Assembly: GCA_937980205.1 (NCBI GenBank)
Contig: CALJKW010000057.1
Location: 1 to 64,000, forward strand
Length of the DNA stretch: 64,000 nucleotides
Source: an uncultured Myxococcales bacterium
GTDB lineage: Bacteria > Myxococcota > Myxococcia > Myxococcales > Myxococcaceae
Direction: 5' to 3'
Under the pieces are notes generated by a model that had not been told where the DNA came from, made no database searches, and was given only the letters and a program-made list of their open reading frames with translations. Positions 17,062 through 26,136 of this stretch are shown here, in pieces; within the stretch, counting starts at the first letter, position 1, and every line of letters begins with the position of its first letter. The position numbers were made by a program, and so were the translations under genes.

Positions 17062-17975
17062 CAGAGTGCTCCGGAAGTGGCGAGCTCGGCGGTGAGCTCG
17101 GCGTTGATGAACGCTGCTGCGTGCATGCCCGCCGCCGCGGCGATGACCGCCGCCTGCATGCGCGTGGTGAGATCTCCCGCGGCGTAGACGCCGGGGATCG
17201 AGGTCTCGCGCGACATCGGATCGACCTTCACGAACCCCTCTTCGTCGAGCGCGACGCCGAGCTCCGTCACCACGCCGACCTGCCGCTGCGGCGGGTGCAT
17301 GAACAGCACGTCGCACGGCACCCGCCTGCCGTCGCCGAGCTCGACGGCCTCGAGCGTGTGCCCGGCGCCGGCGAGCCGCTTCACGTCCGCGCTCTCGATG
17401 TGGACCTTCGCGGCGAGCAGCTGCCGCCGCGCGTCGTCGCCCAGGCCATTCGCGAACAGCGTCACGTCCGAAGACCACGCGCGCAGCTGCAGCGCGAACA
17501 GCGCGACGTGCGGCGCGCTGGCGTCCGGCGCGAGGTAGCCCCAGCGGCGCTCCTTCACCTCCCAGCCGTGGCAGTACGGGCATTGGAAGACGGCGTGCCC
17601 CCACAGCGCGCGCAGCCCCTCGAGCTCCGGCAGCACGTCGACGAGCCCCGTCGCCAGCACGACGCGGCGGGCGCGAACCGAGCCTGCGCCGACGCGCGCG
17701 GTGAACGCGCCGCGGCTGCCCGAGATCGACTCCACCGCGACGTCGCGGCACTCGACGTTCGGGTACTTCGCGAGCTGGGCGCGCGCCTCGCGGCGGAACT
17801 CGGCCGGCGGCACTCCGTCGCGCGTGACGAAGTTGTTGAGGTGCTCGGCGAGCGCGTTGCGGCGCGGCCCCGAGTCGCACAGCAGCACCCGCTTGCGCGC
17901 GCGCCCCAGCGCCAGCGCGGCGGAGAGCCCGCCCGGGCCGCCCCCGACGATCAACACGTCGAAATCCAGGTTCAT
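17061..17975 (-). CDS. Thioredoxin reductase-like FAD/NAD(P)-dependent oxidoreductase
   Basis: 304 aa. FAD-binding VGGGPGGLSAALALGRARKR is at residues 10-29, the redox motif CPYC is at 132-135 within QCPYCHGWEV, and a C-terminal GVYAAGDLTTRMQ FAD segment follows. This is the small TrxR fold; the CPYCHGWE context resembles the GliT-like group rather than classical TrxB. The CxxC argues against the bacillithiol-disulfide reductase YpdA, which lacks it. It is translationally coupled to the downstream lipoprotein methyltransferase. Confidence 0.82.
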   Translation of the reverse strand: MNLDFDVLIVGGGPGGLSAALALGRARKRVLLCDSGPRRNALAEHLNNFVTRDGVPPAEFRREARAQLAKYPNVECRDVAVESISGSRGAFTARVGAGSVRARRVVLATGLVDVLPELEGLRALWGHAVFQCPYCHGWEVKERRWGYLAPDASAPHVALFALQLRAWSSDVTLFANGLGDDARRQLLAAKVHIESADVKRLAGAGHTLEAVELGDGRRVPCDVLFMHPPQRQVGVVTELGVALDEEGFVKVDPMSRETSIPGVYAAGDLTTRMQAAVIAAAAGMHAAAFINAELTAELATSGAL

Positions 17976-18063
17976 GCGCGTGGTGTAGCCGGGCTCGGGC
18001 GCGCGGCGTAGAGCGCGCTTTTCGATCGAATCGGCGTGTTCATCGGTCTACACCGCGCCCGCC

Positions 18064-18615
18064 ATGCCCAAAGCCAAGCGCACCTCCGCCTCCGACGGCC
18101 TGCTCGAAACCCTCAAGGCCCGGTTCGAGGCCAACCCGGCTCGGCACCCCGGCGTGAAGTGGGCCGACGTGCAGGCGAAGCTCGAGGCGAAGCCCGACGC
18201 GCTGAAGTCGCTCGCCGAGATGGAGCGCACCGGTGGAGAGCCCGACGTCGTCGCCGCCGAGAAGGGCCAGCTCGTCTTCTTCGACTGCTCCGCCGAGAGC
18301 CCCGCCGGCCGACGCAGCCTCTGCTTCGACGCCGCCGCCCTCGCCTCACGCAAGGAGAACAAGCCCAGGGGCAGCGCCATGGCCATGGCGGCCGACATGG
18401 GCATCGAGCTGTTGACCGAAGAGCAGTACCGCGCGCTGCAGAAGCTCGGCGAGTTCGACCTCAAGACGTCGAGCTGGATCCAGACGCCCGCGAACATCCG
18501 GAAGCTGGGCGGCGCGCTGTTCTGCGATCGCCGCTACGACACCGTGTTCCTGTACCACAACGGCGCCGAGTCCTATTACGCGGCCCGCGGCTTCCGCGGC
18601 GCGCTGCGCGTCTGA
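18064..18615 (+). CDS. DUF4256 domain protein
   Basis: 183 aa soluble protein. LLETLKARFEANPARHPGVK, WADVQAKLEAKPDALKSLAE and the core TGGEPDVVAAEKGQLVFFDC match what I recall of DUF4256. LCFDAAALASRKENKPRGSA and the C-terminal GALFCDRRYDTVFLYHNGA also fit. Family function is unknown. It is a single gene, convergent with the phosphoethanolamine transferase gene. Confidence 0.8.
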   Translation: MPKAKRTSASDGLLETLKARFEANPARHPGVKWADVQAKLEAKPDALKSLAEMERTGGEPDVVAAEKGQLVFFDCSAESPAGRRSLCFDAAALASRKENKPRGSAMAMAADMGIELLTEEQYRALQKLGEFDLKTSSWIQTPANIRKLGGALFCDRRYDTVFLYHNGAESYYAARGFRGALRV

Positions 18616-18644
18616 CGCACCTCGAAGAAGCCCCGGCGCCGCGC

Positions 18645-20255
18645 TCACGGCCCGCCGGCGTGCAGCTGGTCGTCGTCCTGGTCGAAGGCGCGCAGCTCGA
18701 GGCCGAGCAGCTCCGTGACCAGCGGGGTCAGCTCGAACGTCGACAGCTTCGCGTGCTCGCGCGCCTTGAGGTGCTCCCACTGCACGCCGAGGCTGCGCCG
18801 CGAGCTCGGCGAGAACCCGATGACGAACGGCACGTCTTGCATGGCGGCGGTCGTCCGATCCTGGCTGTGACCCGCGAAGTCCTCGCTGTCGTACACCTCT
18901 TCCCCGTGGTCGGAGAAGTAGACCAGGACCGCGCTCAACCCCGACCCATTCACCCCAGACAACATCTCGCCGAGCAGCTCATCCTGGTACGCGACTGCGT
19001 TGTCATAATGATTGATGAGCGCTCGGGTGTCGGCAGACCCGGACAGATCATCCGTCAAACGAAACACCGCCCGGTGCGGCGGGTACCGCTTCTCGTAGAG
19101 AAAGTGCGTCCCCATCAGGTGCACGAAGACCATCGTCTTCCGCACCGCCGCGCCGCGAATGCACTCGTGCAGCGGGGCCAGCACCTTCTCGTCGAGGCTC
19201 ACGCCGTGGTCCGCCTCGCCCGCGCTCGACACGTCCTGATTCACGAAGATGCTCGTCTCCGCGGTGCGGCCGAGCTCGGCGATGAAGTTGTCCCCGAAGC
19301 CGCCCGGCACCTGGTTCGAGATCCACACCGTGCGGTAGCCGCCCTCCCGCGCGATGTCGAGCAGCGTCGGCCCATCGCACGCGAGCGTCGTCGGGTCGAA
19401 CCTCGCCGAGCACAGCGGGCCGAGGACTCCGGGCAGCGTGTTCGCCACCGGAGCCGTGACCTCGCTGAACACCAGCAGCTGCTCCCTCATGGCTTCGAGG
19501 TGCGCCGTCGTCGGCCGTCGATAGCCGTACAGCCCCATGTGCCAGCGTGTGGTCGACTCTCCGATCACGACCACGACGAGCTGAGGCTGCGCGCGATCGG
19601 CCTTCACCTCGACCTCGAGCCGTCGGTGCTGCTGGCGATGCTGAGACCAGAAGCTGCGCGCCCGCGCGCGATCGCGGGTGATCCCGGCATAGCGGACGAG
19701 CGTGGTGACGAGGCGATCTCCGTACGCGAGCTCGTGGTACTCGTGCGCGAGCCGCTTGAGCCCCCCTTCCGTGGTTCCGGCCAGGGGCACGCCGCACCCC
19801 ACCGAGAGCAGCAGCGCCGTCGCCGACAACGAGAACGACTGGGAGCGGCGGAGGACTTTGTACAGGCGCGCGACGACCAGCGCGAGCGCGAGCCCCAGCA
19901 CCGCTCCCAGCGCGAACTGAACCCCATAGATGGTGAAGAACTCGGCCGCCTCCTGCGCGTTCGACTGAATCGTCGTCGACAGCACGGAGAACGTGACCGG
20001 GTGGTGGAAGATGCTGATCGTCAGCATGTTGCCGATCGCGGTGAGCGCGAAGACGAGCAGCACGAAGCGCGCGAGCAGCCCACCGAAGCGCCCCGGCACC
20101 GTCGTCAGCGAGATCTGCAACAGACACATGCTGGCGAGCACCAGCCACGCCGAGGCGCCCAGCTGGAAACGCTGATCGAGCACGGCCTTCCACGCGACCG
20201 GCCCGACGTGCAGACACACCGCTGCGACGAGACCGCAGACCAACGATGTACGCAT
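18645..20255 (-). CDS. Phosphoethanolamine transferase (EptC/CptA-like sulfatase fold)
   Basis: 536 aa inner-membrane enzyme: about five N-terminal helices (residues 1-150), then a periplasmic alkaline-phosphatase/sulfatase-fold domain. The nucleophile region GESTTRWHMGLYGYRRPTT (from residue 232) and FSDHGEEVY near residue 455 are the metal-binding and catalytic motifs of lipid A or glycan phosphoethanolamine transferases. GESTTR is closer to EptC/CptA than to EptA, which has GET. The likely reaction moves phosphoethanolamine from phosphatidylethanolamine to a surface glycan or protein. Confidence 0.85.
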   Translation of the reverse strand: MRTSLVCGLVAAVCLHVGPVAWKAVLDQRFQLGASAWLVLASMCLLQISLTTVPGRFGGLLARFVLLVFALTAIGNMLTISIFHHPVTFSVLSTTIQSNAQEAAEFFTIYGVQFALGAVLGLALALVVARLYKVLRRSQSFSLSATALLLSVGCGVPLAGTTEGGLKRLAHEYHELAYGDRLVTTLVRYAGITRDRARARSFWSQHRQQHRRLEVEVKADRAQPQLVVVVIGESTTRWHMGLYGYRRPTTAHLEAMREQLLVFSEVTAPVANTLPGVLGPLCSARFDPTTLACDGPTLLDIAREGGYRTVWISNQVPGGFGDNFIAELGRTAETSIFVNQDVSSAGEADHGVSLDEKVLAPLHECIRGAAVRKTMVFVHLMGTHFLYEKRYPPHRAVFRLTDDLSGSADTRALINHYDNAVAYQDELLGEMLSGVNGSGLSAVLVYFSDHGEEVYDSEDFAGHSQDRTTAAMQDVPFVIGFSPSSRRSLGVQWEHLKAREHAKLSTFELTPLVTELLGLELRAFDQDDDQLHAGGP

Positions 20256-20433
20256 CTCGACCCCCGGGCAATGCTAGAGTGTCTAATCTGCGAAGACAAT
20301 CGCCACCTCCTCCCGGGGGACACATCTGACGCCTGCGGCCTCGGCAGCGGCCGGTAGCCCCCCTCGCACCGCTCAGGCGTGGTCCGGCTGACGTCGCCGC
20401 GGGGCGGGTCGATCGCGCGGGCCGCCCGCGCGC

Positions 20434-21939
20434 TCAGGCCCTCGAGCTGCTGAGGACCTTCGTGCACGCGCGATCGGTCAGCGCGAGCATCGTGAGCGTG
20501 GGGTTCTGATAGCCGCTGGTGACGAAGGCCGAGCCGTCGGTGACGAAGAGGTTCGGCACCTCCCAGCTGCGGTTGTACGGGTCGAGGAACGAGGTCTTCG
20601 GATCGTCGCCCATCCGCGCGGTGCCCACCTCGTGAATCGCGTAGCCGAGGGGCTTGTCCGCGGTGCCTTCCAGCTGCACCTCGATGTCGCCGTCCTGGAG
20701 CCGGGAGAGGAAGCTCTGCTGCTCGGAGACCAGCGCCTGCTCGCTGTCGGAGAGCCGATAGTCGATCTCCACCGCCGGCACGCCCCACCTGTCCTTCATG
20801 ATCGCGCTCAGCCGGACCTGGTTCTCGGGCCGCGGCAGCATCTCGCCGAACGACGCCAGGCCGATCTTCATGTCCCGCGGCCCCAGCAGGCGCCCGGACA
20901 TGACCTGGACGCCGAAGCCCGGCTCGTCGTGCGCGGGCACGAACAGCTCGACGCGCTGCGGAGGCAGCCAGGCGTGCCGCTTCGACGCCGGGACGCGGAC
21001 GTTCGCGAACACGTGCACCTGCTCCATGAAATGGCGGCCGAGCACGCCCGAGGCGTTTCCGATACCGTCGGGGTACCGCGCGCTGCGCGAGTTGAGCAGC
21101 ACGCGGGTCGACTCGATCGTCGAGGCGCAGAGAAACACCCGGCGGCCGAAGACCTCGCGGCTGCGGTGCGTCGCCGCGTCGATCACCCCGACGGCGCTCA
21201 CCTCGTTCGAGTCGGCGTCGAGCTCGAGGTGGCTGACGACGGTCTCGCACTGCAGCGTCACGTGGCCGGTCGCGAGCGCCAGCGCGACGAAGTCCGGCGC
21301 GGCCACCTTGCTGATGGGCACGAGCCCGTGCTGCGGCCACTTGCGCTCCACGAGCTTCTTCACCCACCGCTCGACCACGTTGCACTCGCGCGGCGCCCAG
21401 CCGATGAGCCGCTCGACCGACGCGTAGTGCGGCGCGAGCTCGTGCGCCGACACCGGCCACTGCTCCAGCTCGTGGTCCGTGAAGCGCATGAAGCGCCGCC
21501 CGTGGCTGCCCACGGCGAGCCTTCCTCCGACCTGCCGCGAGCGGAACCAGTGAAACGGCGCCGCGGTCGCGACGTACGGGTTGTCGAGGTCGTCGACGAA
21601 TGCCTCGGGGTCTCCGGCCCACGCATAACACCGCGACTGTATGGGTTGACGGAGCAGCCGCTCTCTGCGCCGCTTCTGTCTCTCGGCGTAGCCCGGCCAG
21701 ATCAGCCCCAGGTACGAGCCGAAGATCGACTGCAGTCGTGCGCGCAGCGGCGAAAATCTTCGCCGCCTCGGCCCGGCGTCGAGGAGCAGCACCTTCATGC
21801 CGGCGCCTCCGAGCCTCATGGCAGCCCAGGCGCCGGTCGCGCCCGCGCCGACGATGACCGCATCGTAAGGGTCGCCTCGCCCTCCGGTAGGAGACCTCGG
21901 CGTGATCTGCGTGTCTGATTTGAATCCCCCGCTTCGCAT
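20434..21939 (-). CDS. GMC family oxidoreductase
   Basis: 501 aa. The N-terminal FAD motif AVIVGAGATGAWAAMRLGGA, VGGRLAVGSHGRRFMRF in the substrate domain and the C-terminal HEVGTARMGDDP, with catalytic His, followed by LFVTDGSAFVTSGYQNPTLT, are GMC (glucose-methanol-choline) signatures, here of the bacterial type that oxidises alcohols or sugars. No signal peptide is seen. The 178 nt downstream (20256-20433) and 52 nt upstream contain no recognised feature. The substrate is unknown. Confidence 0.88.
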   Translation of the reverse strand: MRSGGFKSDTQITPRSPTGGRGDPYDAVIVGAGATGAWAAMRLGGAGMKVLLLDAGPRRRRFSPLRARLQSIFGSYLGLIWPGYAERQKRRRERLLRQPIQSRCYAWAGDPEAFVDDLDNPYVATAAPFHWFRSRQVGGRLAVGSHGRRFMRFTDHELEQWPVSAHELAPHYASVERLIGWAPRECNVVERWVKKLVERKWPQHGLVPISKVAAPDFVALALATGHVTLQCETVVSHLELDADSNEVSAVGVIDAATHRSREVFGRRVFLCASTIESTRVLLNSRSARYPDGIGNASGVLGRHFMEQVHVFANVRVPASKRHAWLPPQRVELFVPAHDEPGFGVQVMSGRLLGPRDMKIGLASFGEMLPRPENQVRLSAIMKDRWGVPAVEIDYRLSDSEQALVSEQQSFLSRLQDGDIEVQLEGTADKPLGYAIHEVGTARMGDDPKTSFLDPYNRSWEVPNLFVTDGSAFVTSGYQNPTLTMLALTDRACTKVLSSSRA

Positions 21940-21991
21940 GGCCCCCGAACTAACGGCGACACGCAGACAATGCCGCCATTAGAGGTGCCGC

Positions 21992-23320
21992 ATGCTCACG
22001 CTCGCTCCCGTCGTGTGCAGCATCGCCGCCGTCTCGAATGTCTCGTTTGCGCCGCTCGCCGAACACCACGGCCGCCTGGAGCTGCCGTGGATGAACGGCG
22101 AGCCCCAGGTCTCCGCTGACCGCAGCCCCCGCGGCAGCGGTGAGCTGTTCGGCTTCGGCTGGTCGGACAAGCTGTACCTCTACAAGAGCGGCGACCGCGG
22201 CAAGACGTGGTCGTTCGTGAACCCGACGGCCCGCGAGGTGATCGGCAACAGCCGGCTCATCGGCGCCACGCAGGACTCGACCGGCAGGGCGCACCTGCTG
22301 TTCGTCGACGGCCGCGCGGGCCTCGTCCGCTACGCCCGCGTCGCCCTCGAGCACACCGGCGGCGCCATCACCGGCTTCCGCTCCGAGGTGAAGGACGTCG
22401 CGGTGCCGGGCGCCTACAACACCAACAACGACGTGCGCGGCTACGTGCTGCCGGTGCTCGACGTCTCGGGCAGCGAGGTGCTCGTGTTCGGCCTCACCGA
22501 CAACCCGAACACGTCGGTGCACTTCCGGCTGCAGGTCGGCAAGACGGCGTCGCTCACGCCGCAGCGCACCGCCGACTTCACCCGCCTCGATGGAGCCGCC
22601 GGCGCGACCGTCGCGTTCGAGGCGGGCTTCAGCAACCACGATCACGGCGCGCTGTTCGCGCAGCTCGGCGCCACGCGCGACCTCTGGTTCTTCTGGGGCC
22701 CCATCGACGCCGAGTTCGGCGCGCCCGACCCCACGTTCCTCACCCGCCTACGGCTGAAGGCCACCCGCCCCCGCGGGTGGAGCGTCGGAGCTCCGGTGCA
22801 GTTGGTCGGCAGCGACGCGCGCTCTTCGCCCGAGCTGCTCGCCGTCGTCGGCACCCGGGGCTTCGTCTGGGTTCAGTACCTGCACCCCGCGAAGGGGCTC
22901 TCTTTCGACCGCGTCGCAGCCGACGGCACGTACACCGCCGCCGCCGTGCCGAGCCCCGACCCGACTCCGCACCGCAACGGCTGGGCGGTCTTCTCGGTCG
23001 CCGAGGACGAGCGCCGCATCTGGACGATCTGGAGCACGATCACCGGCTCGAGCGGAGACCCACAGACCCGCCGGGGCTACTGGGACGGCGCGAAGTGGAC
23101 GACGTTCGCCGACGCGCCGCCGTACGTCGGCGACTCGTGGGGCATGGCCGGCTCGTGCGGCTGGCGTGAGGGCGTCGTCGCAGTTCGGCTCGACGGCGCC
23201 AGCTACGCGATTCAGCTCTCCACCATCTCCGCGCCACCCGACACCGGGCAGGCGAGCCGCCCTGAGCCGATCGGCGACTCGGCCCTCGAACGCGTCTCGG
23301 GCGGGAGCAATACCCCGTAA
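21992..23320 (+). CDS. Hypothetical protein with sialidase/BNR-like repeats
   Basis: 442 aa. The N-terminus (MLTLAPVVCSIAAVSNVSFA) could be a signal peptide. The body has beta-propeller character: YLYKSGDRGKTWSFVNPT is a BNR (Asp-box) element of the S-x-D-x-G-x-T-W type, and GWAVFSVAEDERRIWTIWST looks like a later blade. No sialidase catalytic Arg triad could be assigned, so a binding or structural role is as likely. It is divergent from the GMC gene. Confidence 0.7.
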   Translation: MLTLAPVVCSIAAVSNVSFAPLAEHHGRLELPWMNGEPQVSADRSPRGSGELFGFGWSDKLYLYKSGDRGKTWSFVNPTAREVIGNSRLIGATQDSTGRAHLLFVDGRAGLVRYARVALEHTGGAITGFRSEVKDVAVPGAYNTNNDVRGYVLPVLDVSGSEVLVFGLTDNPNTSVHFRLQVGKTASLTPQRTADFTRLDGAAGATVAFEAGFSNHDHGALFAQLGATRDLWFFWGPIDAEFGAPDPTFLTRLRLKATRPRGWSVGAPVQLVGSDARSSPELLAVVGTRGFVWVQYLHPAKGLSFDRVAADGTYTAAAVPSPDPTPHRNGWAVFSVAEDERRIWTIWSTITGSSGDPQTRRGYWDGAKWTTFADAPPYVGDSWGMAGSCGWREGVVAVRLDGASYAIQLSTISAPPDTGQASRPEPIGDSALERVSGGSNTP

Positions 23321-23378
23321 ATTTCGAGCTCTCGCGCGTTGAGTTCTGTTTTTTCGTCAGACGTGCGATGCGTGCACG

Positions 23379-24281
23379 ATGGAGTGGCTCAACTACCACC
23401 ACCTGCTCTACTTCTGGGTCGTCGCCCGGGAGGGCACGGTCACGCAGGCGAGCAAGGTGCTGCGGCTCGCCCACCCCACCATCAGCGGCCAGATTCACCG
23501 GCTCGAAGAGGTGCTCGGCGAGAAGCTCTTCACCCGCCGCGGCCGCAAGCTCGTGCTCACCGAGCAGGGGCGCCTCGCGTACCGCTACGCCGACGAGATC
23601 TTCTCCCTCGGCCAGGAGTTCCTCGACACCCTCAAGGGCCGCGCCAAGGGCCGCCCGCTGCGCCTGGTCGTCGGCGTCTCCGACGTGCTCGCGAAGTCGA
23701 TCGTGCACCGCATGCTCGCGCCGGTGTTCCAGCTCTCCGAGTCGGTCAGCCTCGAGTGCCGCGAGAGCCGCAGCGTCGACGGCTTCATGGCCGACCTCGC
23801 CACCCACAACATCGACGTCGTGCTCGCCGATGCCCCGGCCGGTCCCGGCACCTCGGTGCGGACCTACAGCCACGAGCTCGGAGACTGCGGCACCACCTTC
23901 TTCGCGGCTCCGCGGGTCGCGCGCGCCTGGCGGCGCCGTTTTCCCGCCTCCCTCGACCAGGCTCCCGCACTTCTTCCCACGAGCGACTCCACGTTCCGCC
24001 GCGCGCTCAGAGACTGGTTCGCGAGCCGGAAGCTGCACCCCCGCGTGGTGGCCGAGCTCGACGACGCGGCGCTCGCGATGGTCTTCGCCGAGGCCGGCCT
24101 CGGCTTCGTCGCCGCGCCCGACGTGCTCGAGAAAGAGCTCTGCCAGCGGTACGGCGTCGCGGTCGTCGGCCGGACCCACGAGGTGCGCCAGCGGTTCTAC
24201 GCGATCTCGATCGAGCGGAAGATCGGGCACCCGGCCGTCGCCGCCATCTGTGAGACGGCGCGCAAGCGCCTCTTCGCCTGA
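23379..24281 (+). CDS. nhaR: NhaR-like LysR family transcriptional regulator
   Basis: 300 aa. The very N-terminus MEWLNYHHLLYFWVVAREGT is typical of NhaR, the LysR-type activator of the Na+/H+ antiporter gene nhaA. The HTH (QASKVLRLAHPTISGQIHRL) is followed by a LysR effector domain (LRLVVGVSDVLAKSIVHRML). No nhaA lies in the window, so the target is elsewhere or different. Confidence 0.83.
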   Translation: MEWLNYHHLLYFWVVAREGTVTQASKVLRLAHPTISGQIHRLEEVLGEKLFTRRGRKLVLTEQGRLAYRYADEIFSLGQEFLDTLKGRAKGRPLRLVVGVSDVLAKSIVHRMLAPVFQLSESVSLECRESRSVDGFMADLATHNIDVVLADAPAGPGTSVRTYSHELGDCGTTFFAAPRVARAWRRRFPASLDQAPALLPTSDSTFRRALRDWFASRKLHPRVVAELDDAALAMVFAEAGLGFVAAPDVLEKELCQRYGVAVVGRTHEVRQRFYAISIERKIGHPAVAAICETARKRLFA

Positions 24282-24380
24282 ACCCCACTCCCCGGTTTTT
24301 CCGACGCCGTCCGACCGAACTACCTCATTGTTCGACCCGACCGCCGCCCGATACACCTGCTGCTCCCCGGAGGTGCGTCA

Positions 24381-24605
24381 ATGCAGTTTCCCAGAGCAGG
24401 TCGGCACGCTGGTCTTCCCCCGCTGTCGACGCTCACCGAGGCGCGGCTCCCGCTTGCGCCCCAAAGCCCCACCTCCACGCTTCGCGCACCCGGGCCCCTC
24501 TCGGGCTTCTCTCTGTACGAGGGGCTCGTGATGTGCGGCACCAGCCTGCTCGCGGCGCTCCGGCGCTCGCGCTCGCCGTCACCCGGCCGGCAGGGAGCGA
24601 CATGA
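24381..24605 (+). CDS. Possible 74-residue small protein
   Basis: ATG 24381 is preceded by a good ribosome-binding site (GGAGGT at 24368-24373). The stop overlaps the next ATG by 3 nt (ACATGA). The product is Pro/Ser/Arg-rich with one short hydrophobic stretch (LYEGLVMCGTSLLAAL). No family is recognised. The RBS and overlap argue for a real leader or first operon gene, but the composition is not convincing. Confidence 0.35.
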   Translation: MQFPRAGRHAGLPPLSTLTEARLPLAPQSPTSTLRAPGPLSGFSLYEGLVMCGTSLLAALRRSRSPSPGRQGAT

Positions 24606-24919
24606 CCGGCCCTCAGCGGCACTTCGAGGCCGCCGACGCAGATCGGGCCGCGCTGCGAGACGCCGTCGCCGCCGTCGACCATTTCATCACCCACCTGCCG
24701 AGCGCGCACGCCGGCCCCGACCGGGGCCTGCCCGAGGCGTGGGCGGCGCTGGTGAAGCTCCTGGCCCTGGGCCCGGCGCGGCAGCTGCGCGACTGTCCCC
24801 ACTGCGGCAACGTCTGCATGAGAGACGCGAGGCTCTGCGGTCACTGCTGGGGCCGTCTTGCCCCGATGCCCCAGCTCATCGACGACCGTCAGGACGCGGG
24901 CGGCGGCGCCGATTCGTGA
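24602..24919 (+). CDS. Small zinc-ribbon protein
   Basis: 105 aa. A helical N-terminal part is followed by a zinc ribbon: two pairs of Cys in DCPHCGNVCMRDARLCGHCW (about residues 66-85), so probably one Zn site. It sits between two genes with overlapping stop and start codons, so all three are likely one operon. The function is unknown; a partner for the neighbouring hydrolase-fold protein or the FtsH-type protease is conceivable but only inferred from order. Confidence 0.6.
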   Translation: MTGPQRHFEAADADRAALRDAVAAVDHFITHLPSAHAGPDRGLPEAWAALVKLLALGPARQLRDCPHCGNVCMRDARLCGHCWGRLAPMPQLIDDRQDAGGGADS

Positions 24920-25863
24920 GCGACGCGCAGCAGCGGCGGTCGAGGAGACGGAGGCAGCATGGAGTTCTACCAGATGCCGCAGTCGCGCCGGTCTCGGCGT
25001 TGAATCAGTTCCGCGTCCGCTTCCCTGAGCGGGAAGTGCGACTGGGTTCGGCGTCGTGGCGGTACTGGACGGCGGGCGTGCGCGGCCGCGGCCTGCTGCT
25101 GTTGGGCCGGGCGTCGTCGTTCGGCGACTCGAACTACCAGCTCATCGAACAGTTCCGCTGGACGCGGCGGGTCCTGTCACCGTCGTATCCCGGCCTCGAG
25201 TCGGTCGGAGCCGTCGCCGACGGGCTGGTGCGCCTGATGGACCACGAGAAGCTCGACAAGGCGGACGTCTTCGGTGACGCGCTCGGCGCCGGCGTGGCGC
25301 AGGTGCTGGCGCGCCGCCACCCCGACCGCATCGACCGCATCGCGCTGGCCAGCTTCGGGCGGCACTCGCCGCGGCGCACGCTGCTGGCGCGGCTGCACCT
25401 GGGCTTGATGCGCCTGTTGCCGCAGGCCGCCCACCTGGCGCTGCTGCGCCGGAGGATGCGGCACATGACCGCGATGCTGCCGAACACGCAGCGCTCCGAG
25501 ATCGAGGCGCTCATCGCCGACCTGGTGGAGCGGAGCTCGAAGGAGCTGGTGCTGCGACATCTCGCCCTCGCGTCGGACCTGTTCGACCGCCAGCGAGAGT
25601 ACGGCCTCGATCAGCCGCTCGAGCGGTGCGGCCGGGTGCTGCTCCTGCTCGCGGACGACGACCGCAACTTCACCGCGCTCGAGCGCGAGCAGCTGATCGA
25701 GAGCTGGCCGGGCGCCGAGGTGCACGCGTTCGTCTCGGGCGGGCCCCTGCTCTCGCTCACCCGCCGCGGCGAGTTCGGGCGCGCGTTGGACCGCTTCTAC
25801 GGCGACGTGGCCCCGCGGTGGATCAGCGGGCCGCGACCGCCGGCGGCCGAGCAGGCGCACTGA
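24916..25863 (+). CDS. Alpha/beta hydrolase-fold protein lacking the serine nucleophile
   Basis: About 315 aa from GTG 24916, which overlaps the previous stop by 4 nt; TTG 25000 is an alternative start. RVRFPEREVRLGSASWRYW and VLSPSYPGLESVGAVADGLV resemble maspardin-like alpha/beta hydrolases. The nucleophile elbow, normally G-x-S-x-G, reads G-D-A-L-G at residues 120-124, so Ala replaces Ser and the protein is probably not a hydrolase. A 14-codon frame (ATG 24959, behind GGAGG) lies inside its start and could be a leader. Confidence 0.65.
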   Translation: MSDAQQRRSRRRRQHGVLPDAAVAPVSALNQFRVRFPEREVRLGSASWRYWTAGVRGRGLLLLGRASSFGDSNYQLIEQFRWTRRVLSPSYPGLESVGAVADGLVRLMDHEKLDKADVFGDALGAGVAQVLARRHPDRIDRIALASFGRHSPRRTLLARLHLGLMRLLPQAAHLALLRRRMRHMTAMLPNTQRSEIEALIADLVERSSKELVLRHLALASDLFDRQREYGLDQPLERCGRVLLLLADDDRNFTALEREQLIESWPGAEVHAFVSGGPLLSLTRRGEFGRALDRFYGDVAPRWISGPRPPAAEQAH

Positions 25864-25896
25864 CCGAAGGCGCCAGCCTCGCCGGCTCACGCGCTC

Positions 25897-25919
25897 GACT
25901 CCGGTCGCAGACCGGAGTC
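25897..25919. terminator. GC-rich hairpin after the hydrolase-fold gene
   Basis: GACTCCGGTC and GACCGGAGTC form a 10-bp perfect stem with a 3-nt loop (25907-25909), 33 nt beyond the stop of the hydrolase-like gene. No T-run follows, so it may act as a Rho-assisted or RNA-protecting hairpin rather than a canonical terminator. The rest of the 273-nt gap to the FtsH-type gene shows nothing else. Confidence 0.4.
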
Positions 25920-26136
25920 CTCGACGGCGTGACCTGGACCGTGTCACCTCGCCATCTGACCGGCGATCGCACGGGCCCTCGATTCGCGGCGCCCGCTGGG
26001 GTCAGCCGGTGACATCCCGCGCCAGGGCACGATGTCGCCGACCGGAAACACCCACCACCGCCGTGCCGTCACCAGGCGCCGCGCGGCCTTACCCGGCTTC
26101 CGCTCAGCCCGCAGCCGTCGCCATTACAGATTGTTG

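Noticed and set aside
16411..17880. A 489-residue extension of the methyltransferase frame
   Set aside because: The upstream part lies opposite to the reading frame of the TrxR-like gene and is Arg-rich; a lipoprotein signal starts at 17061.
17061..17975. Bacillithiol disulfide reductase (YpdA)
   Set aside because: Protein has a CPYC redox motif, which YpdA lacks; not near the bsh genes.
25060..26012. Other overlapping frames around the hydrolase-like gene and its downstream gap
   Set aside because: Shadows without start signals or domain content.
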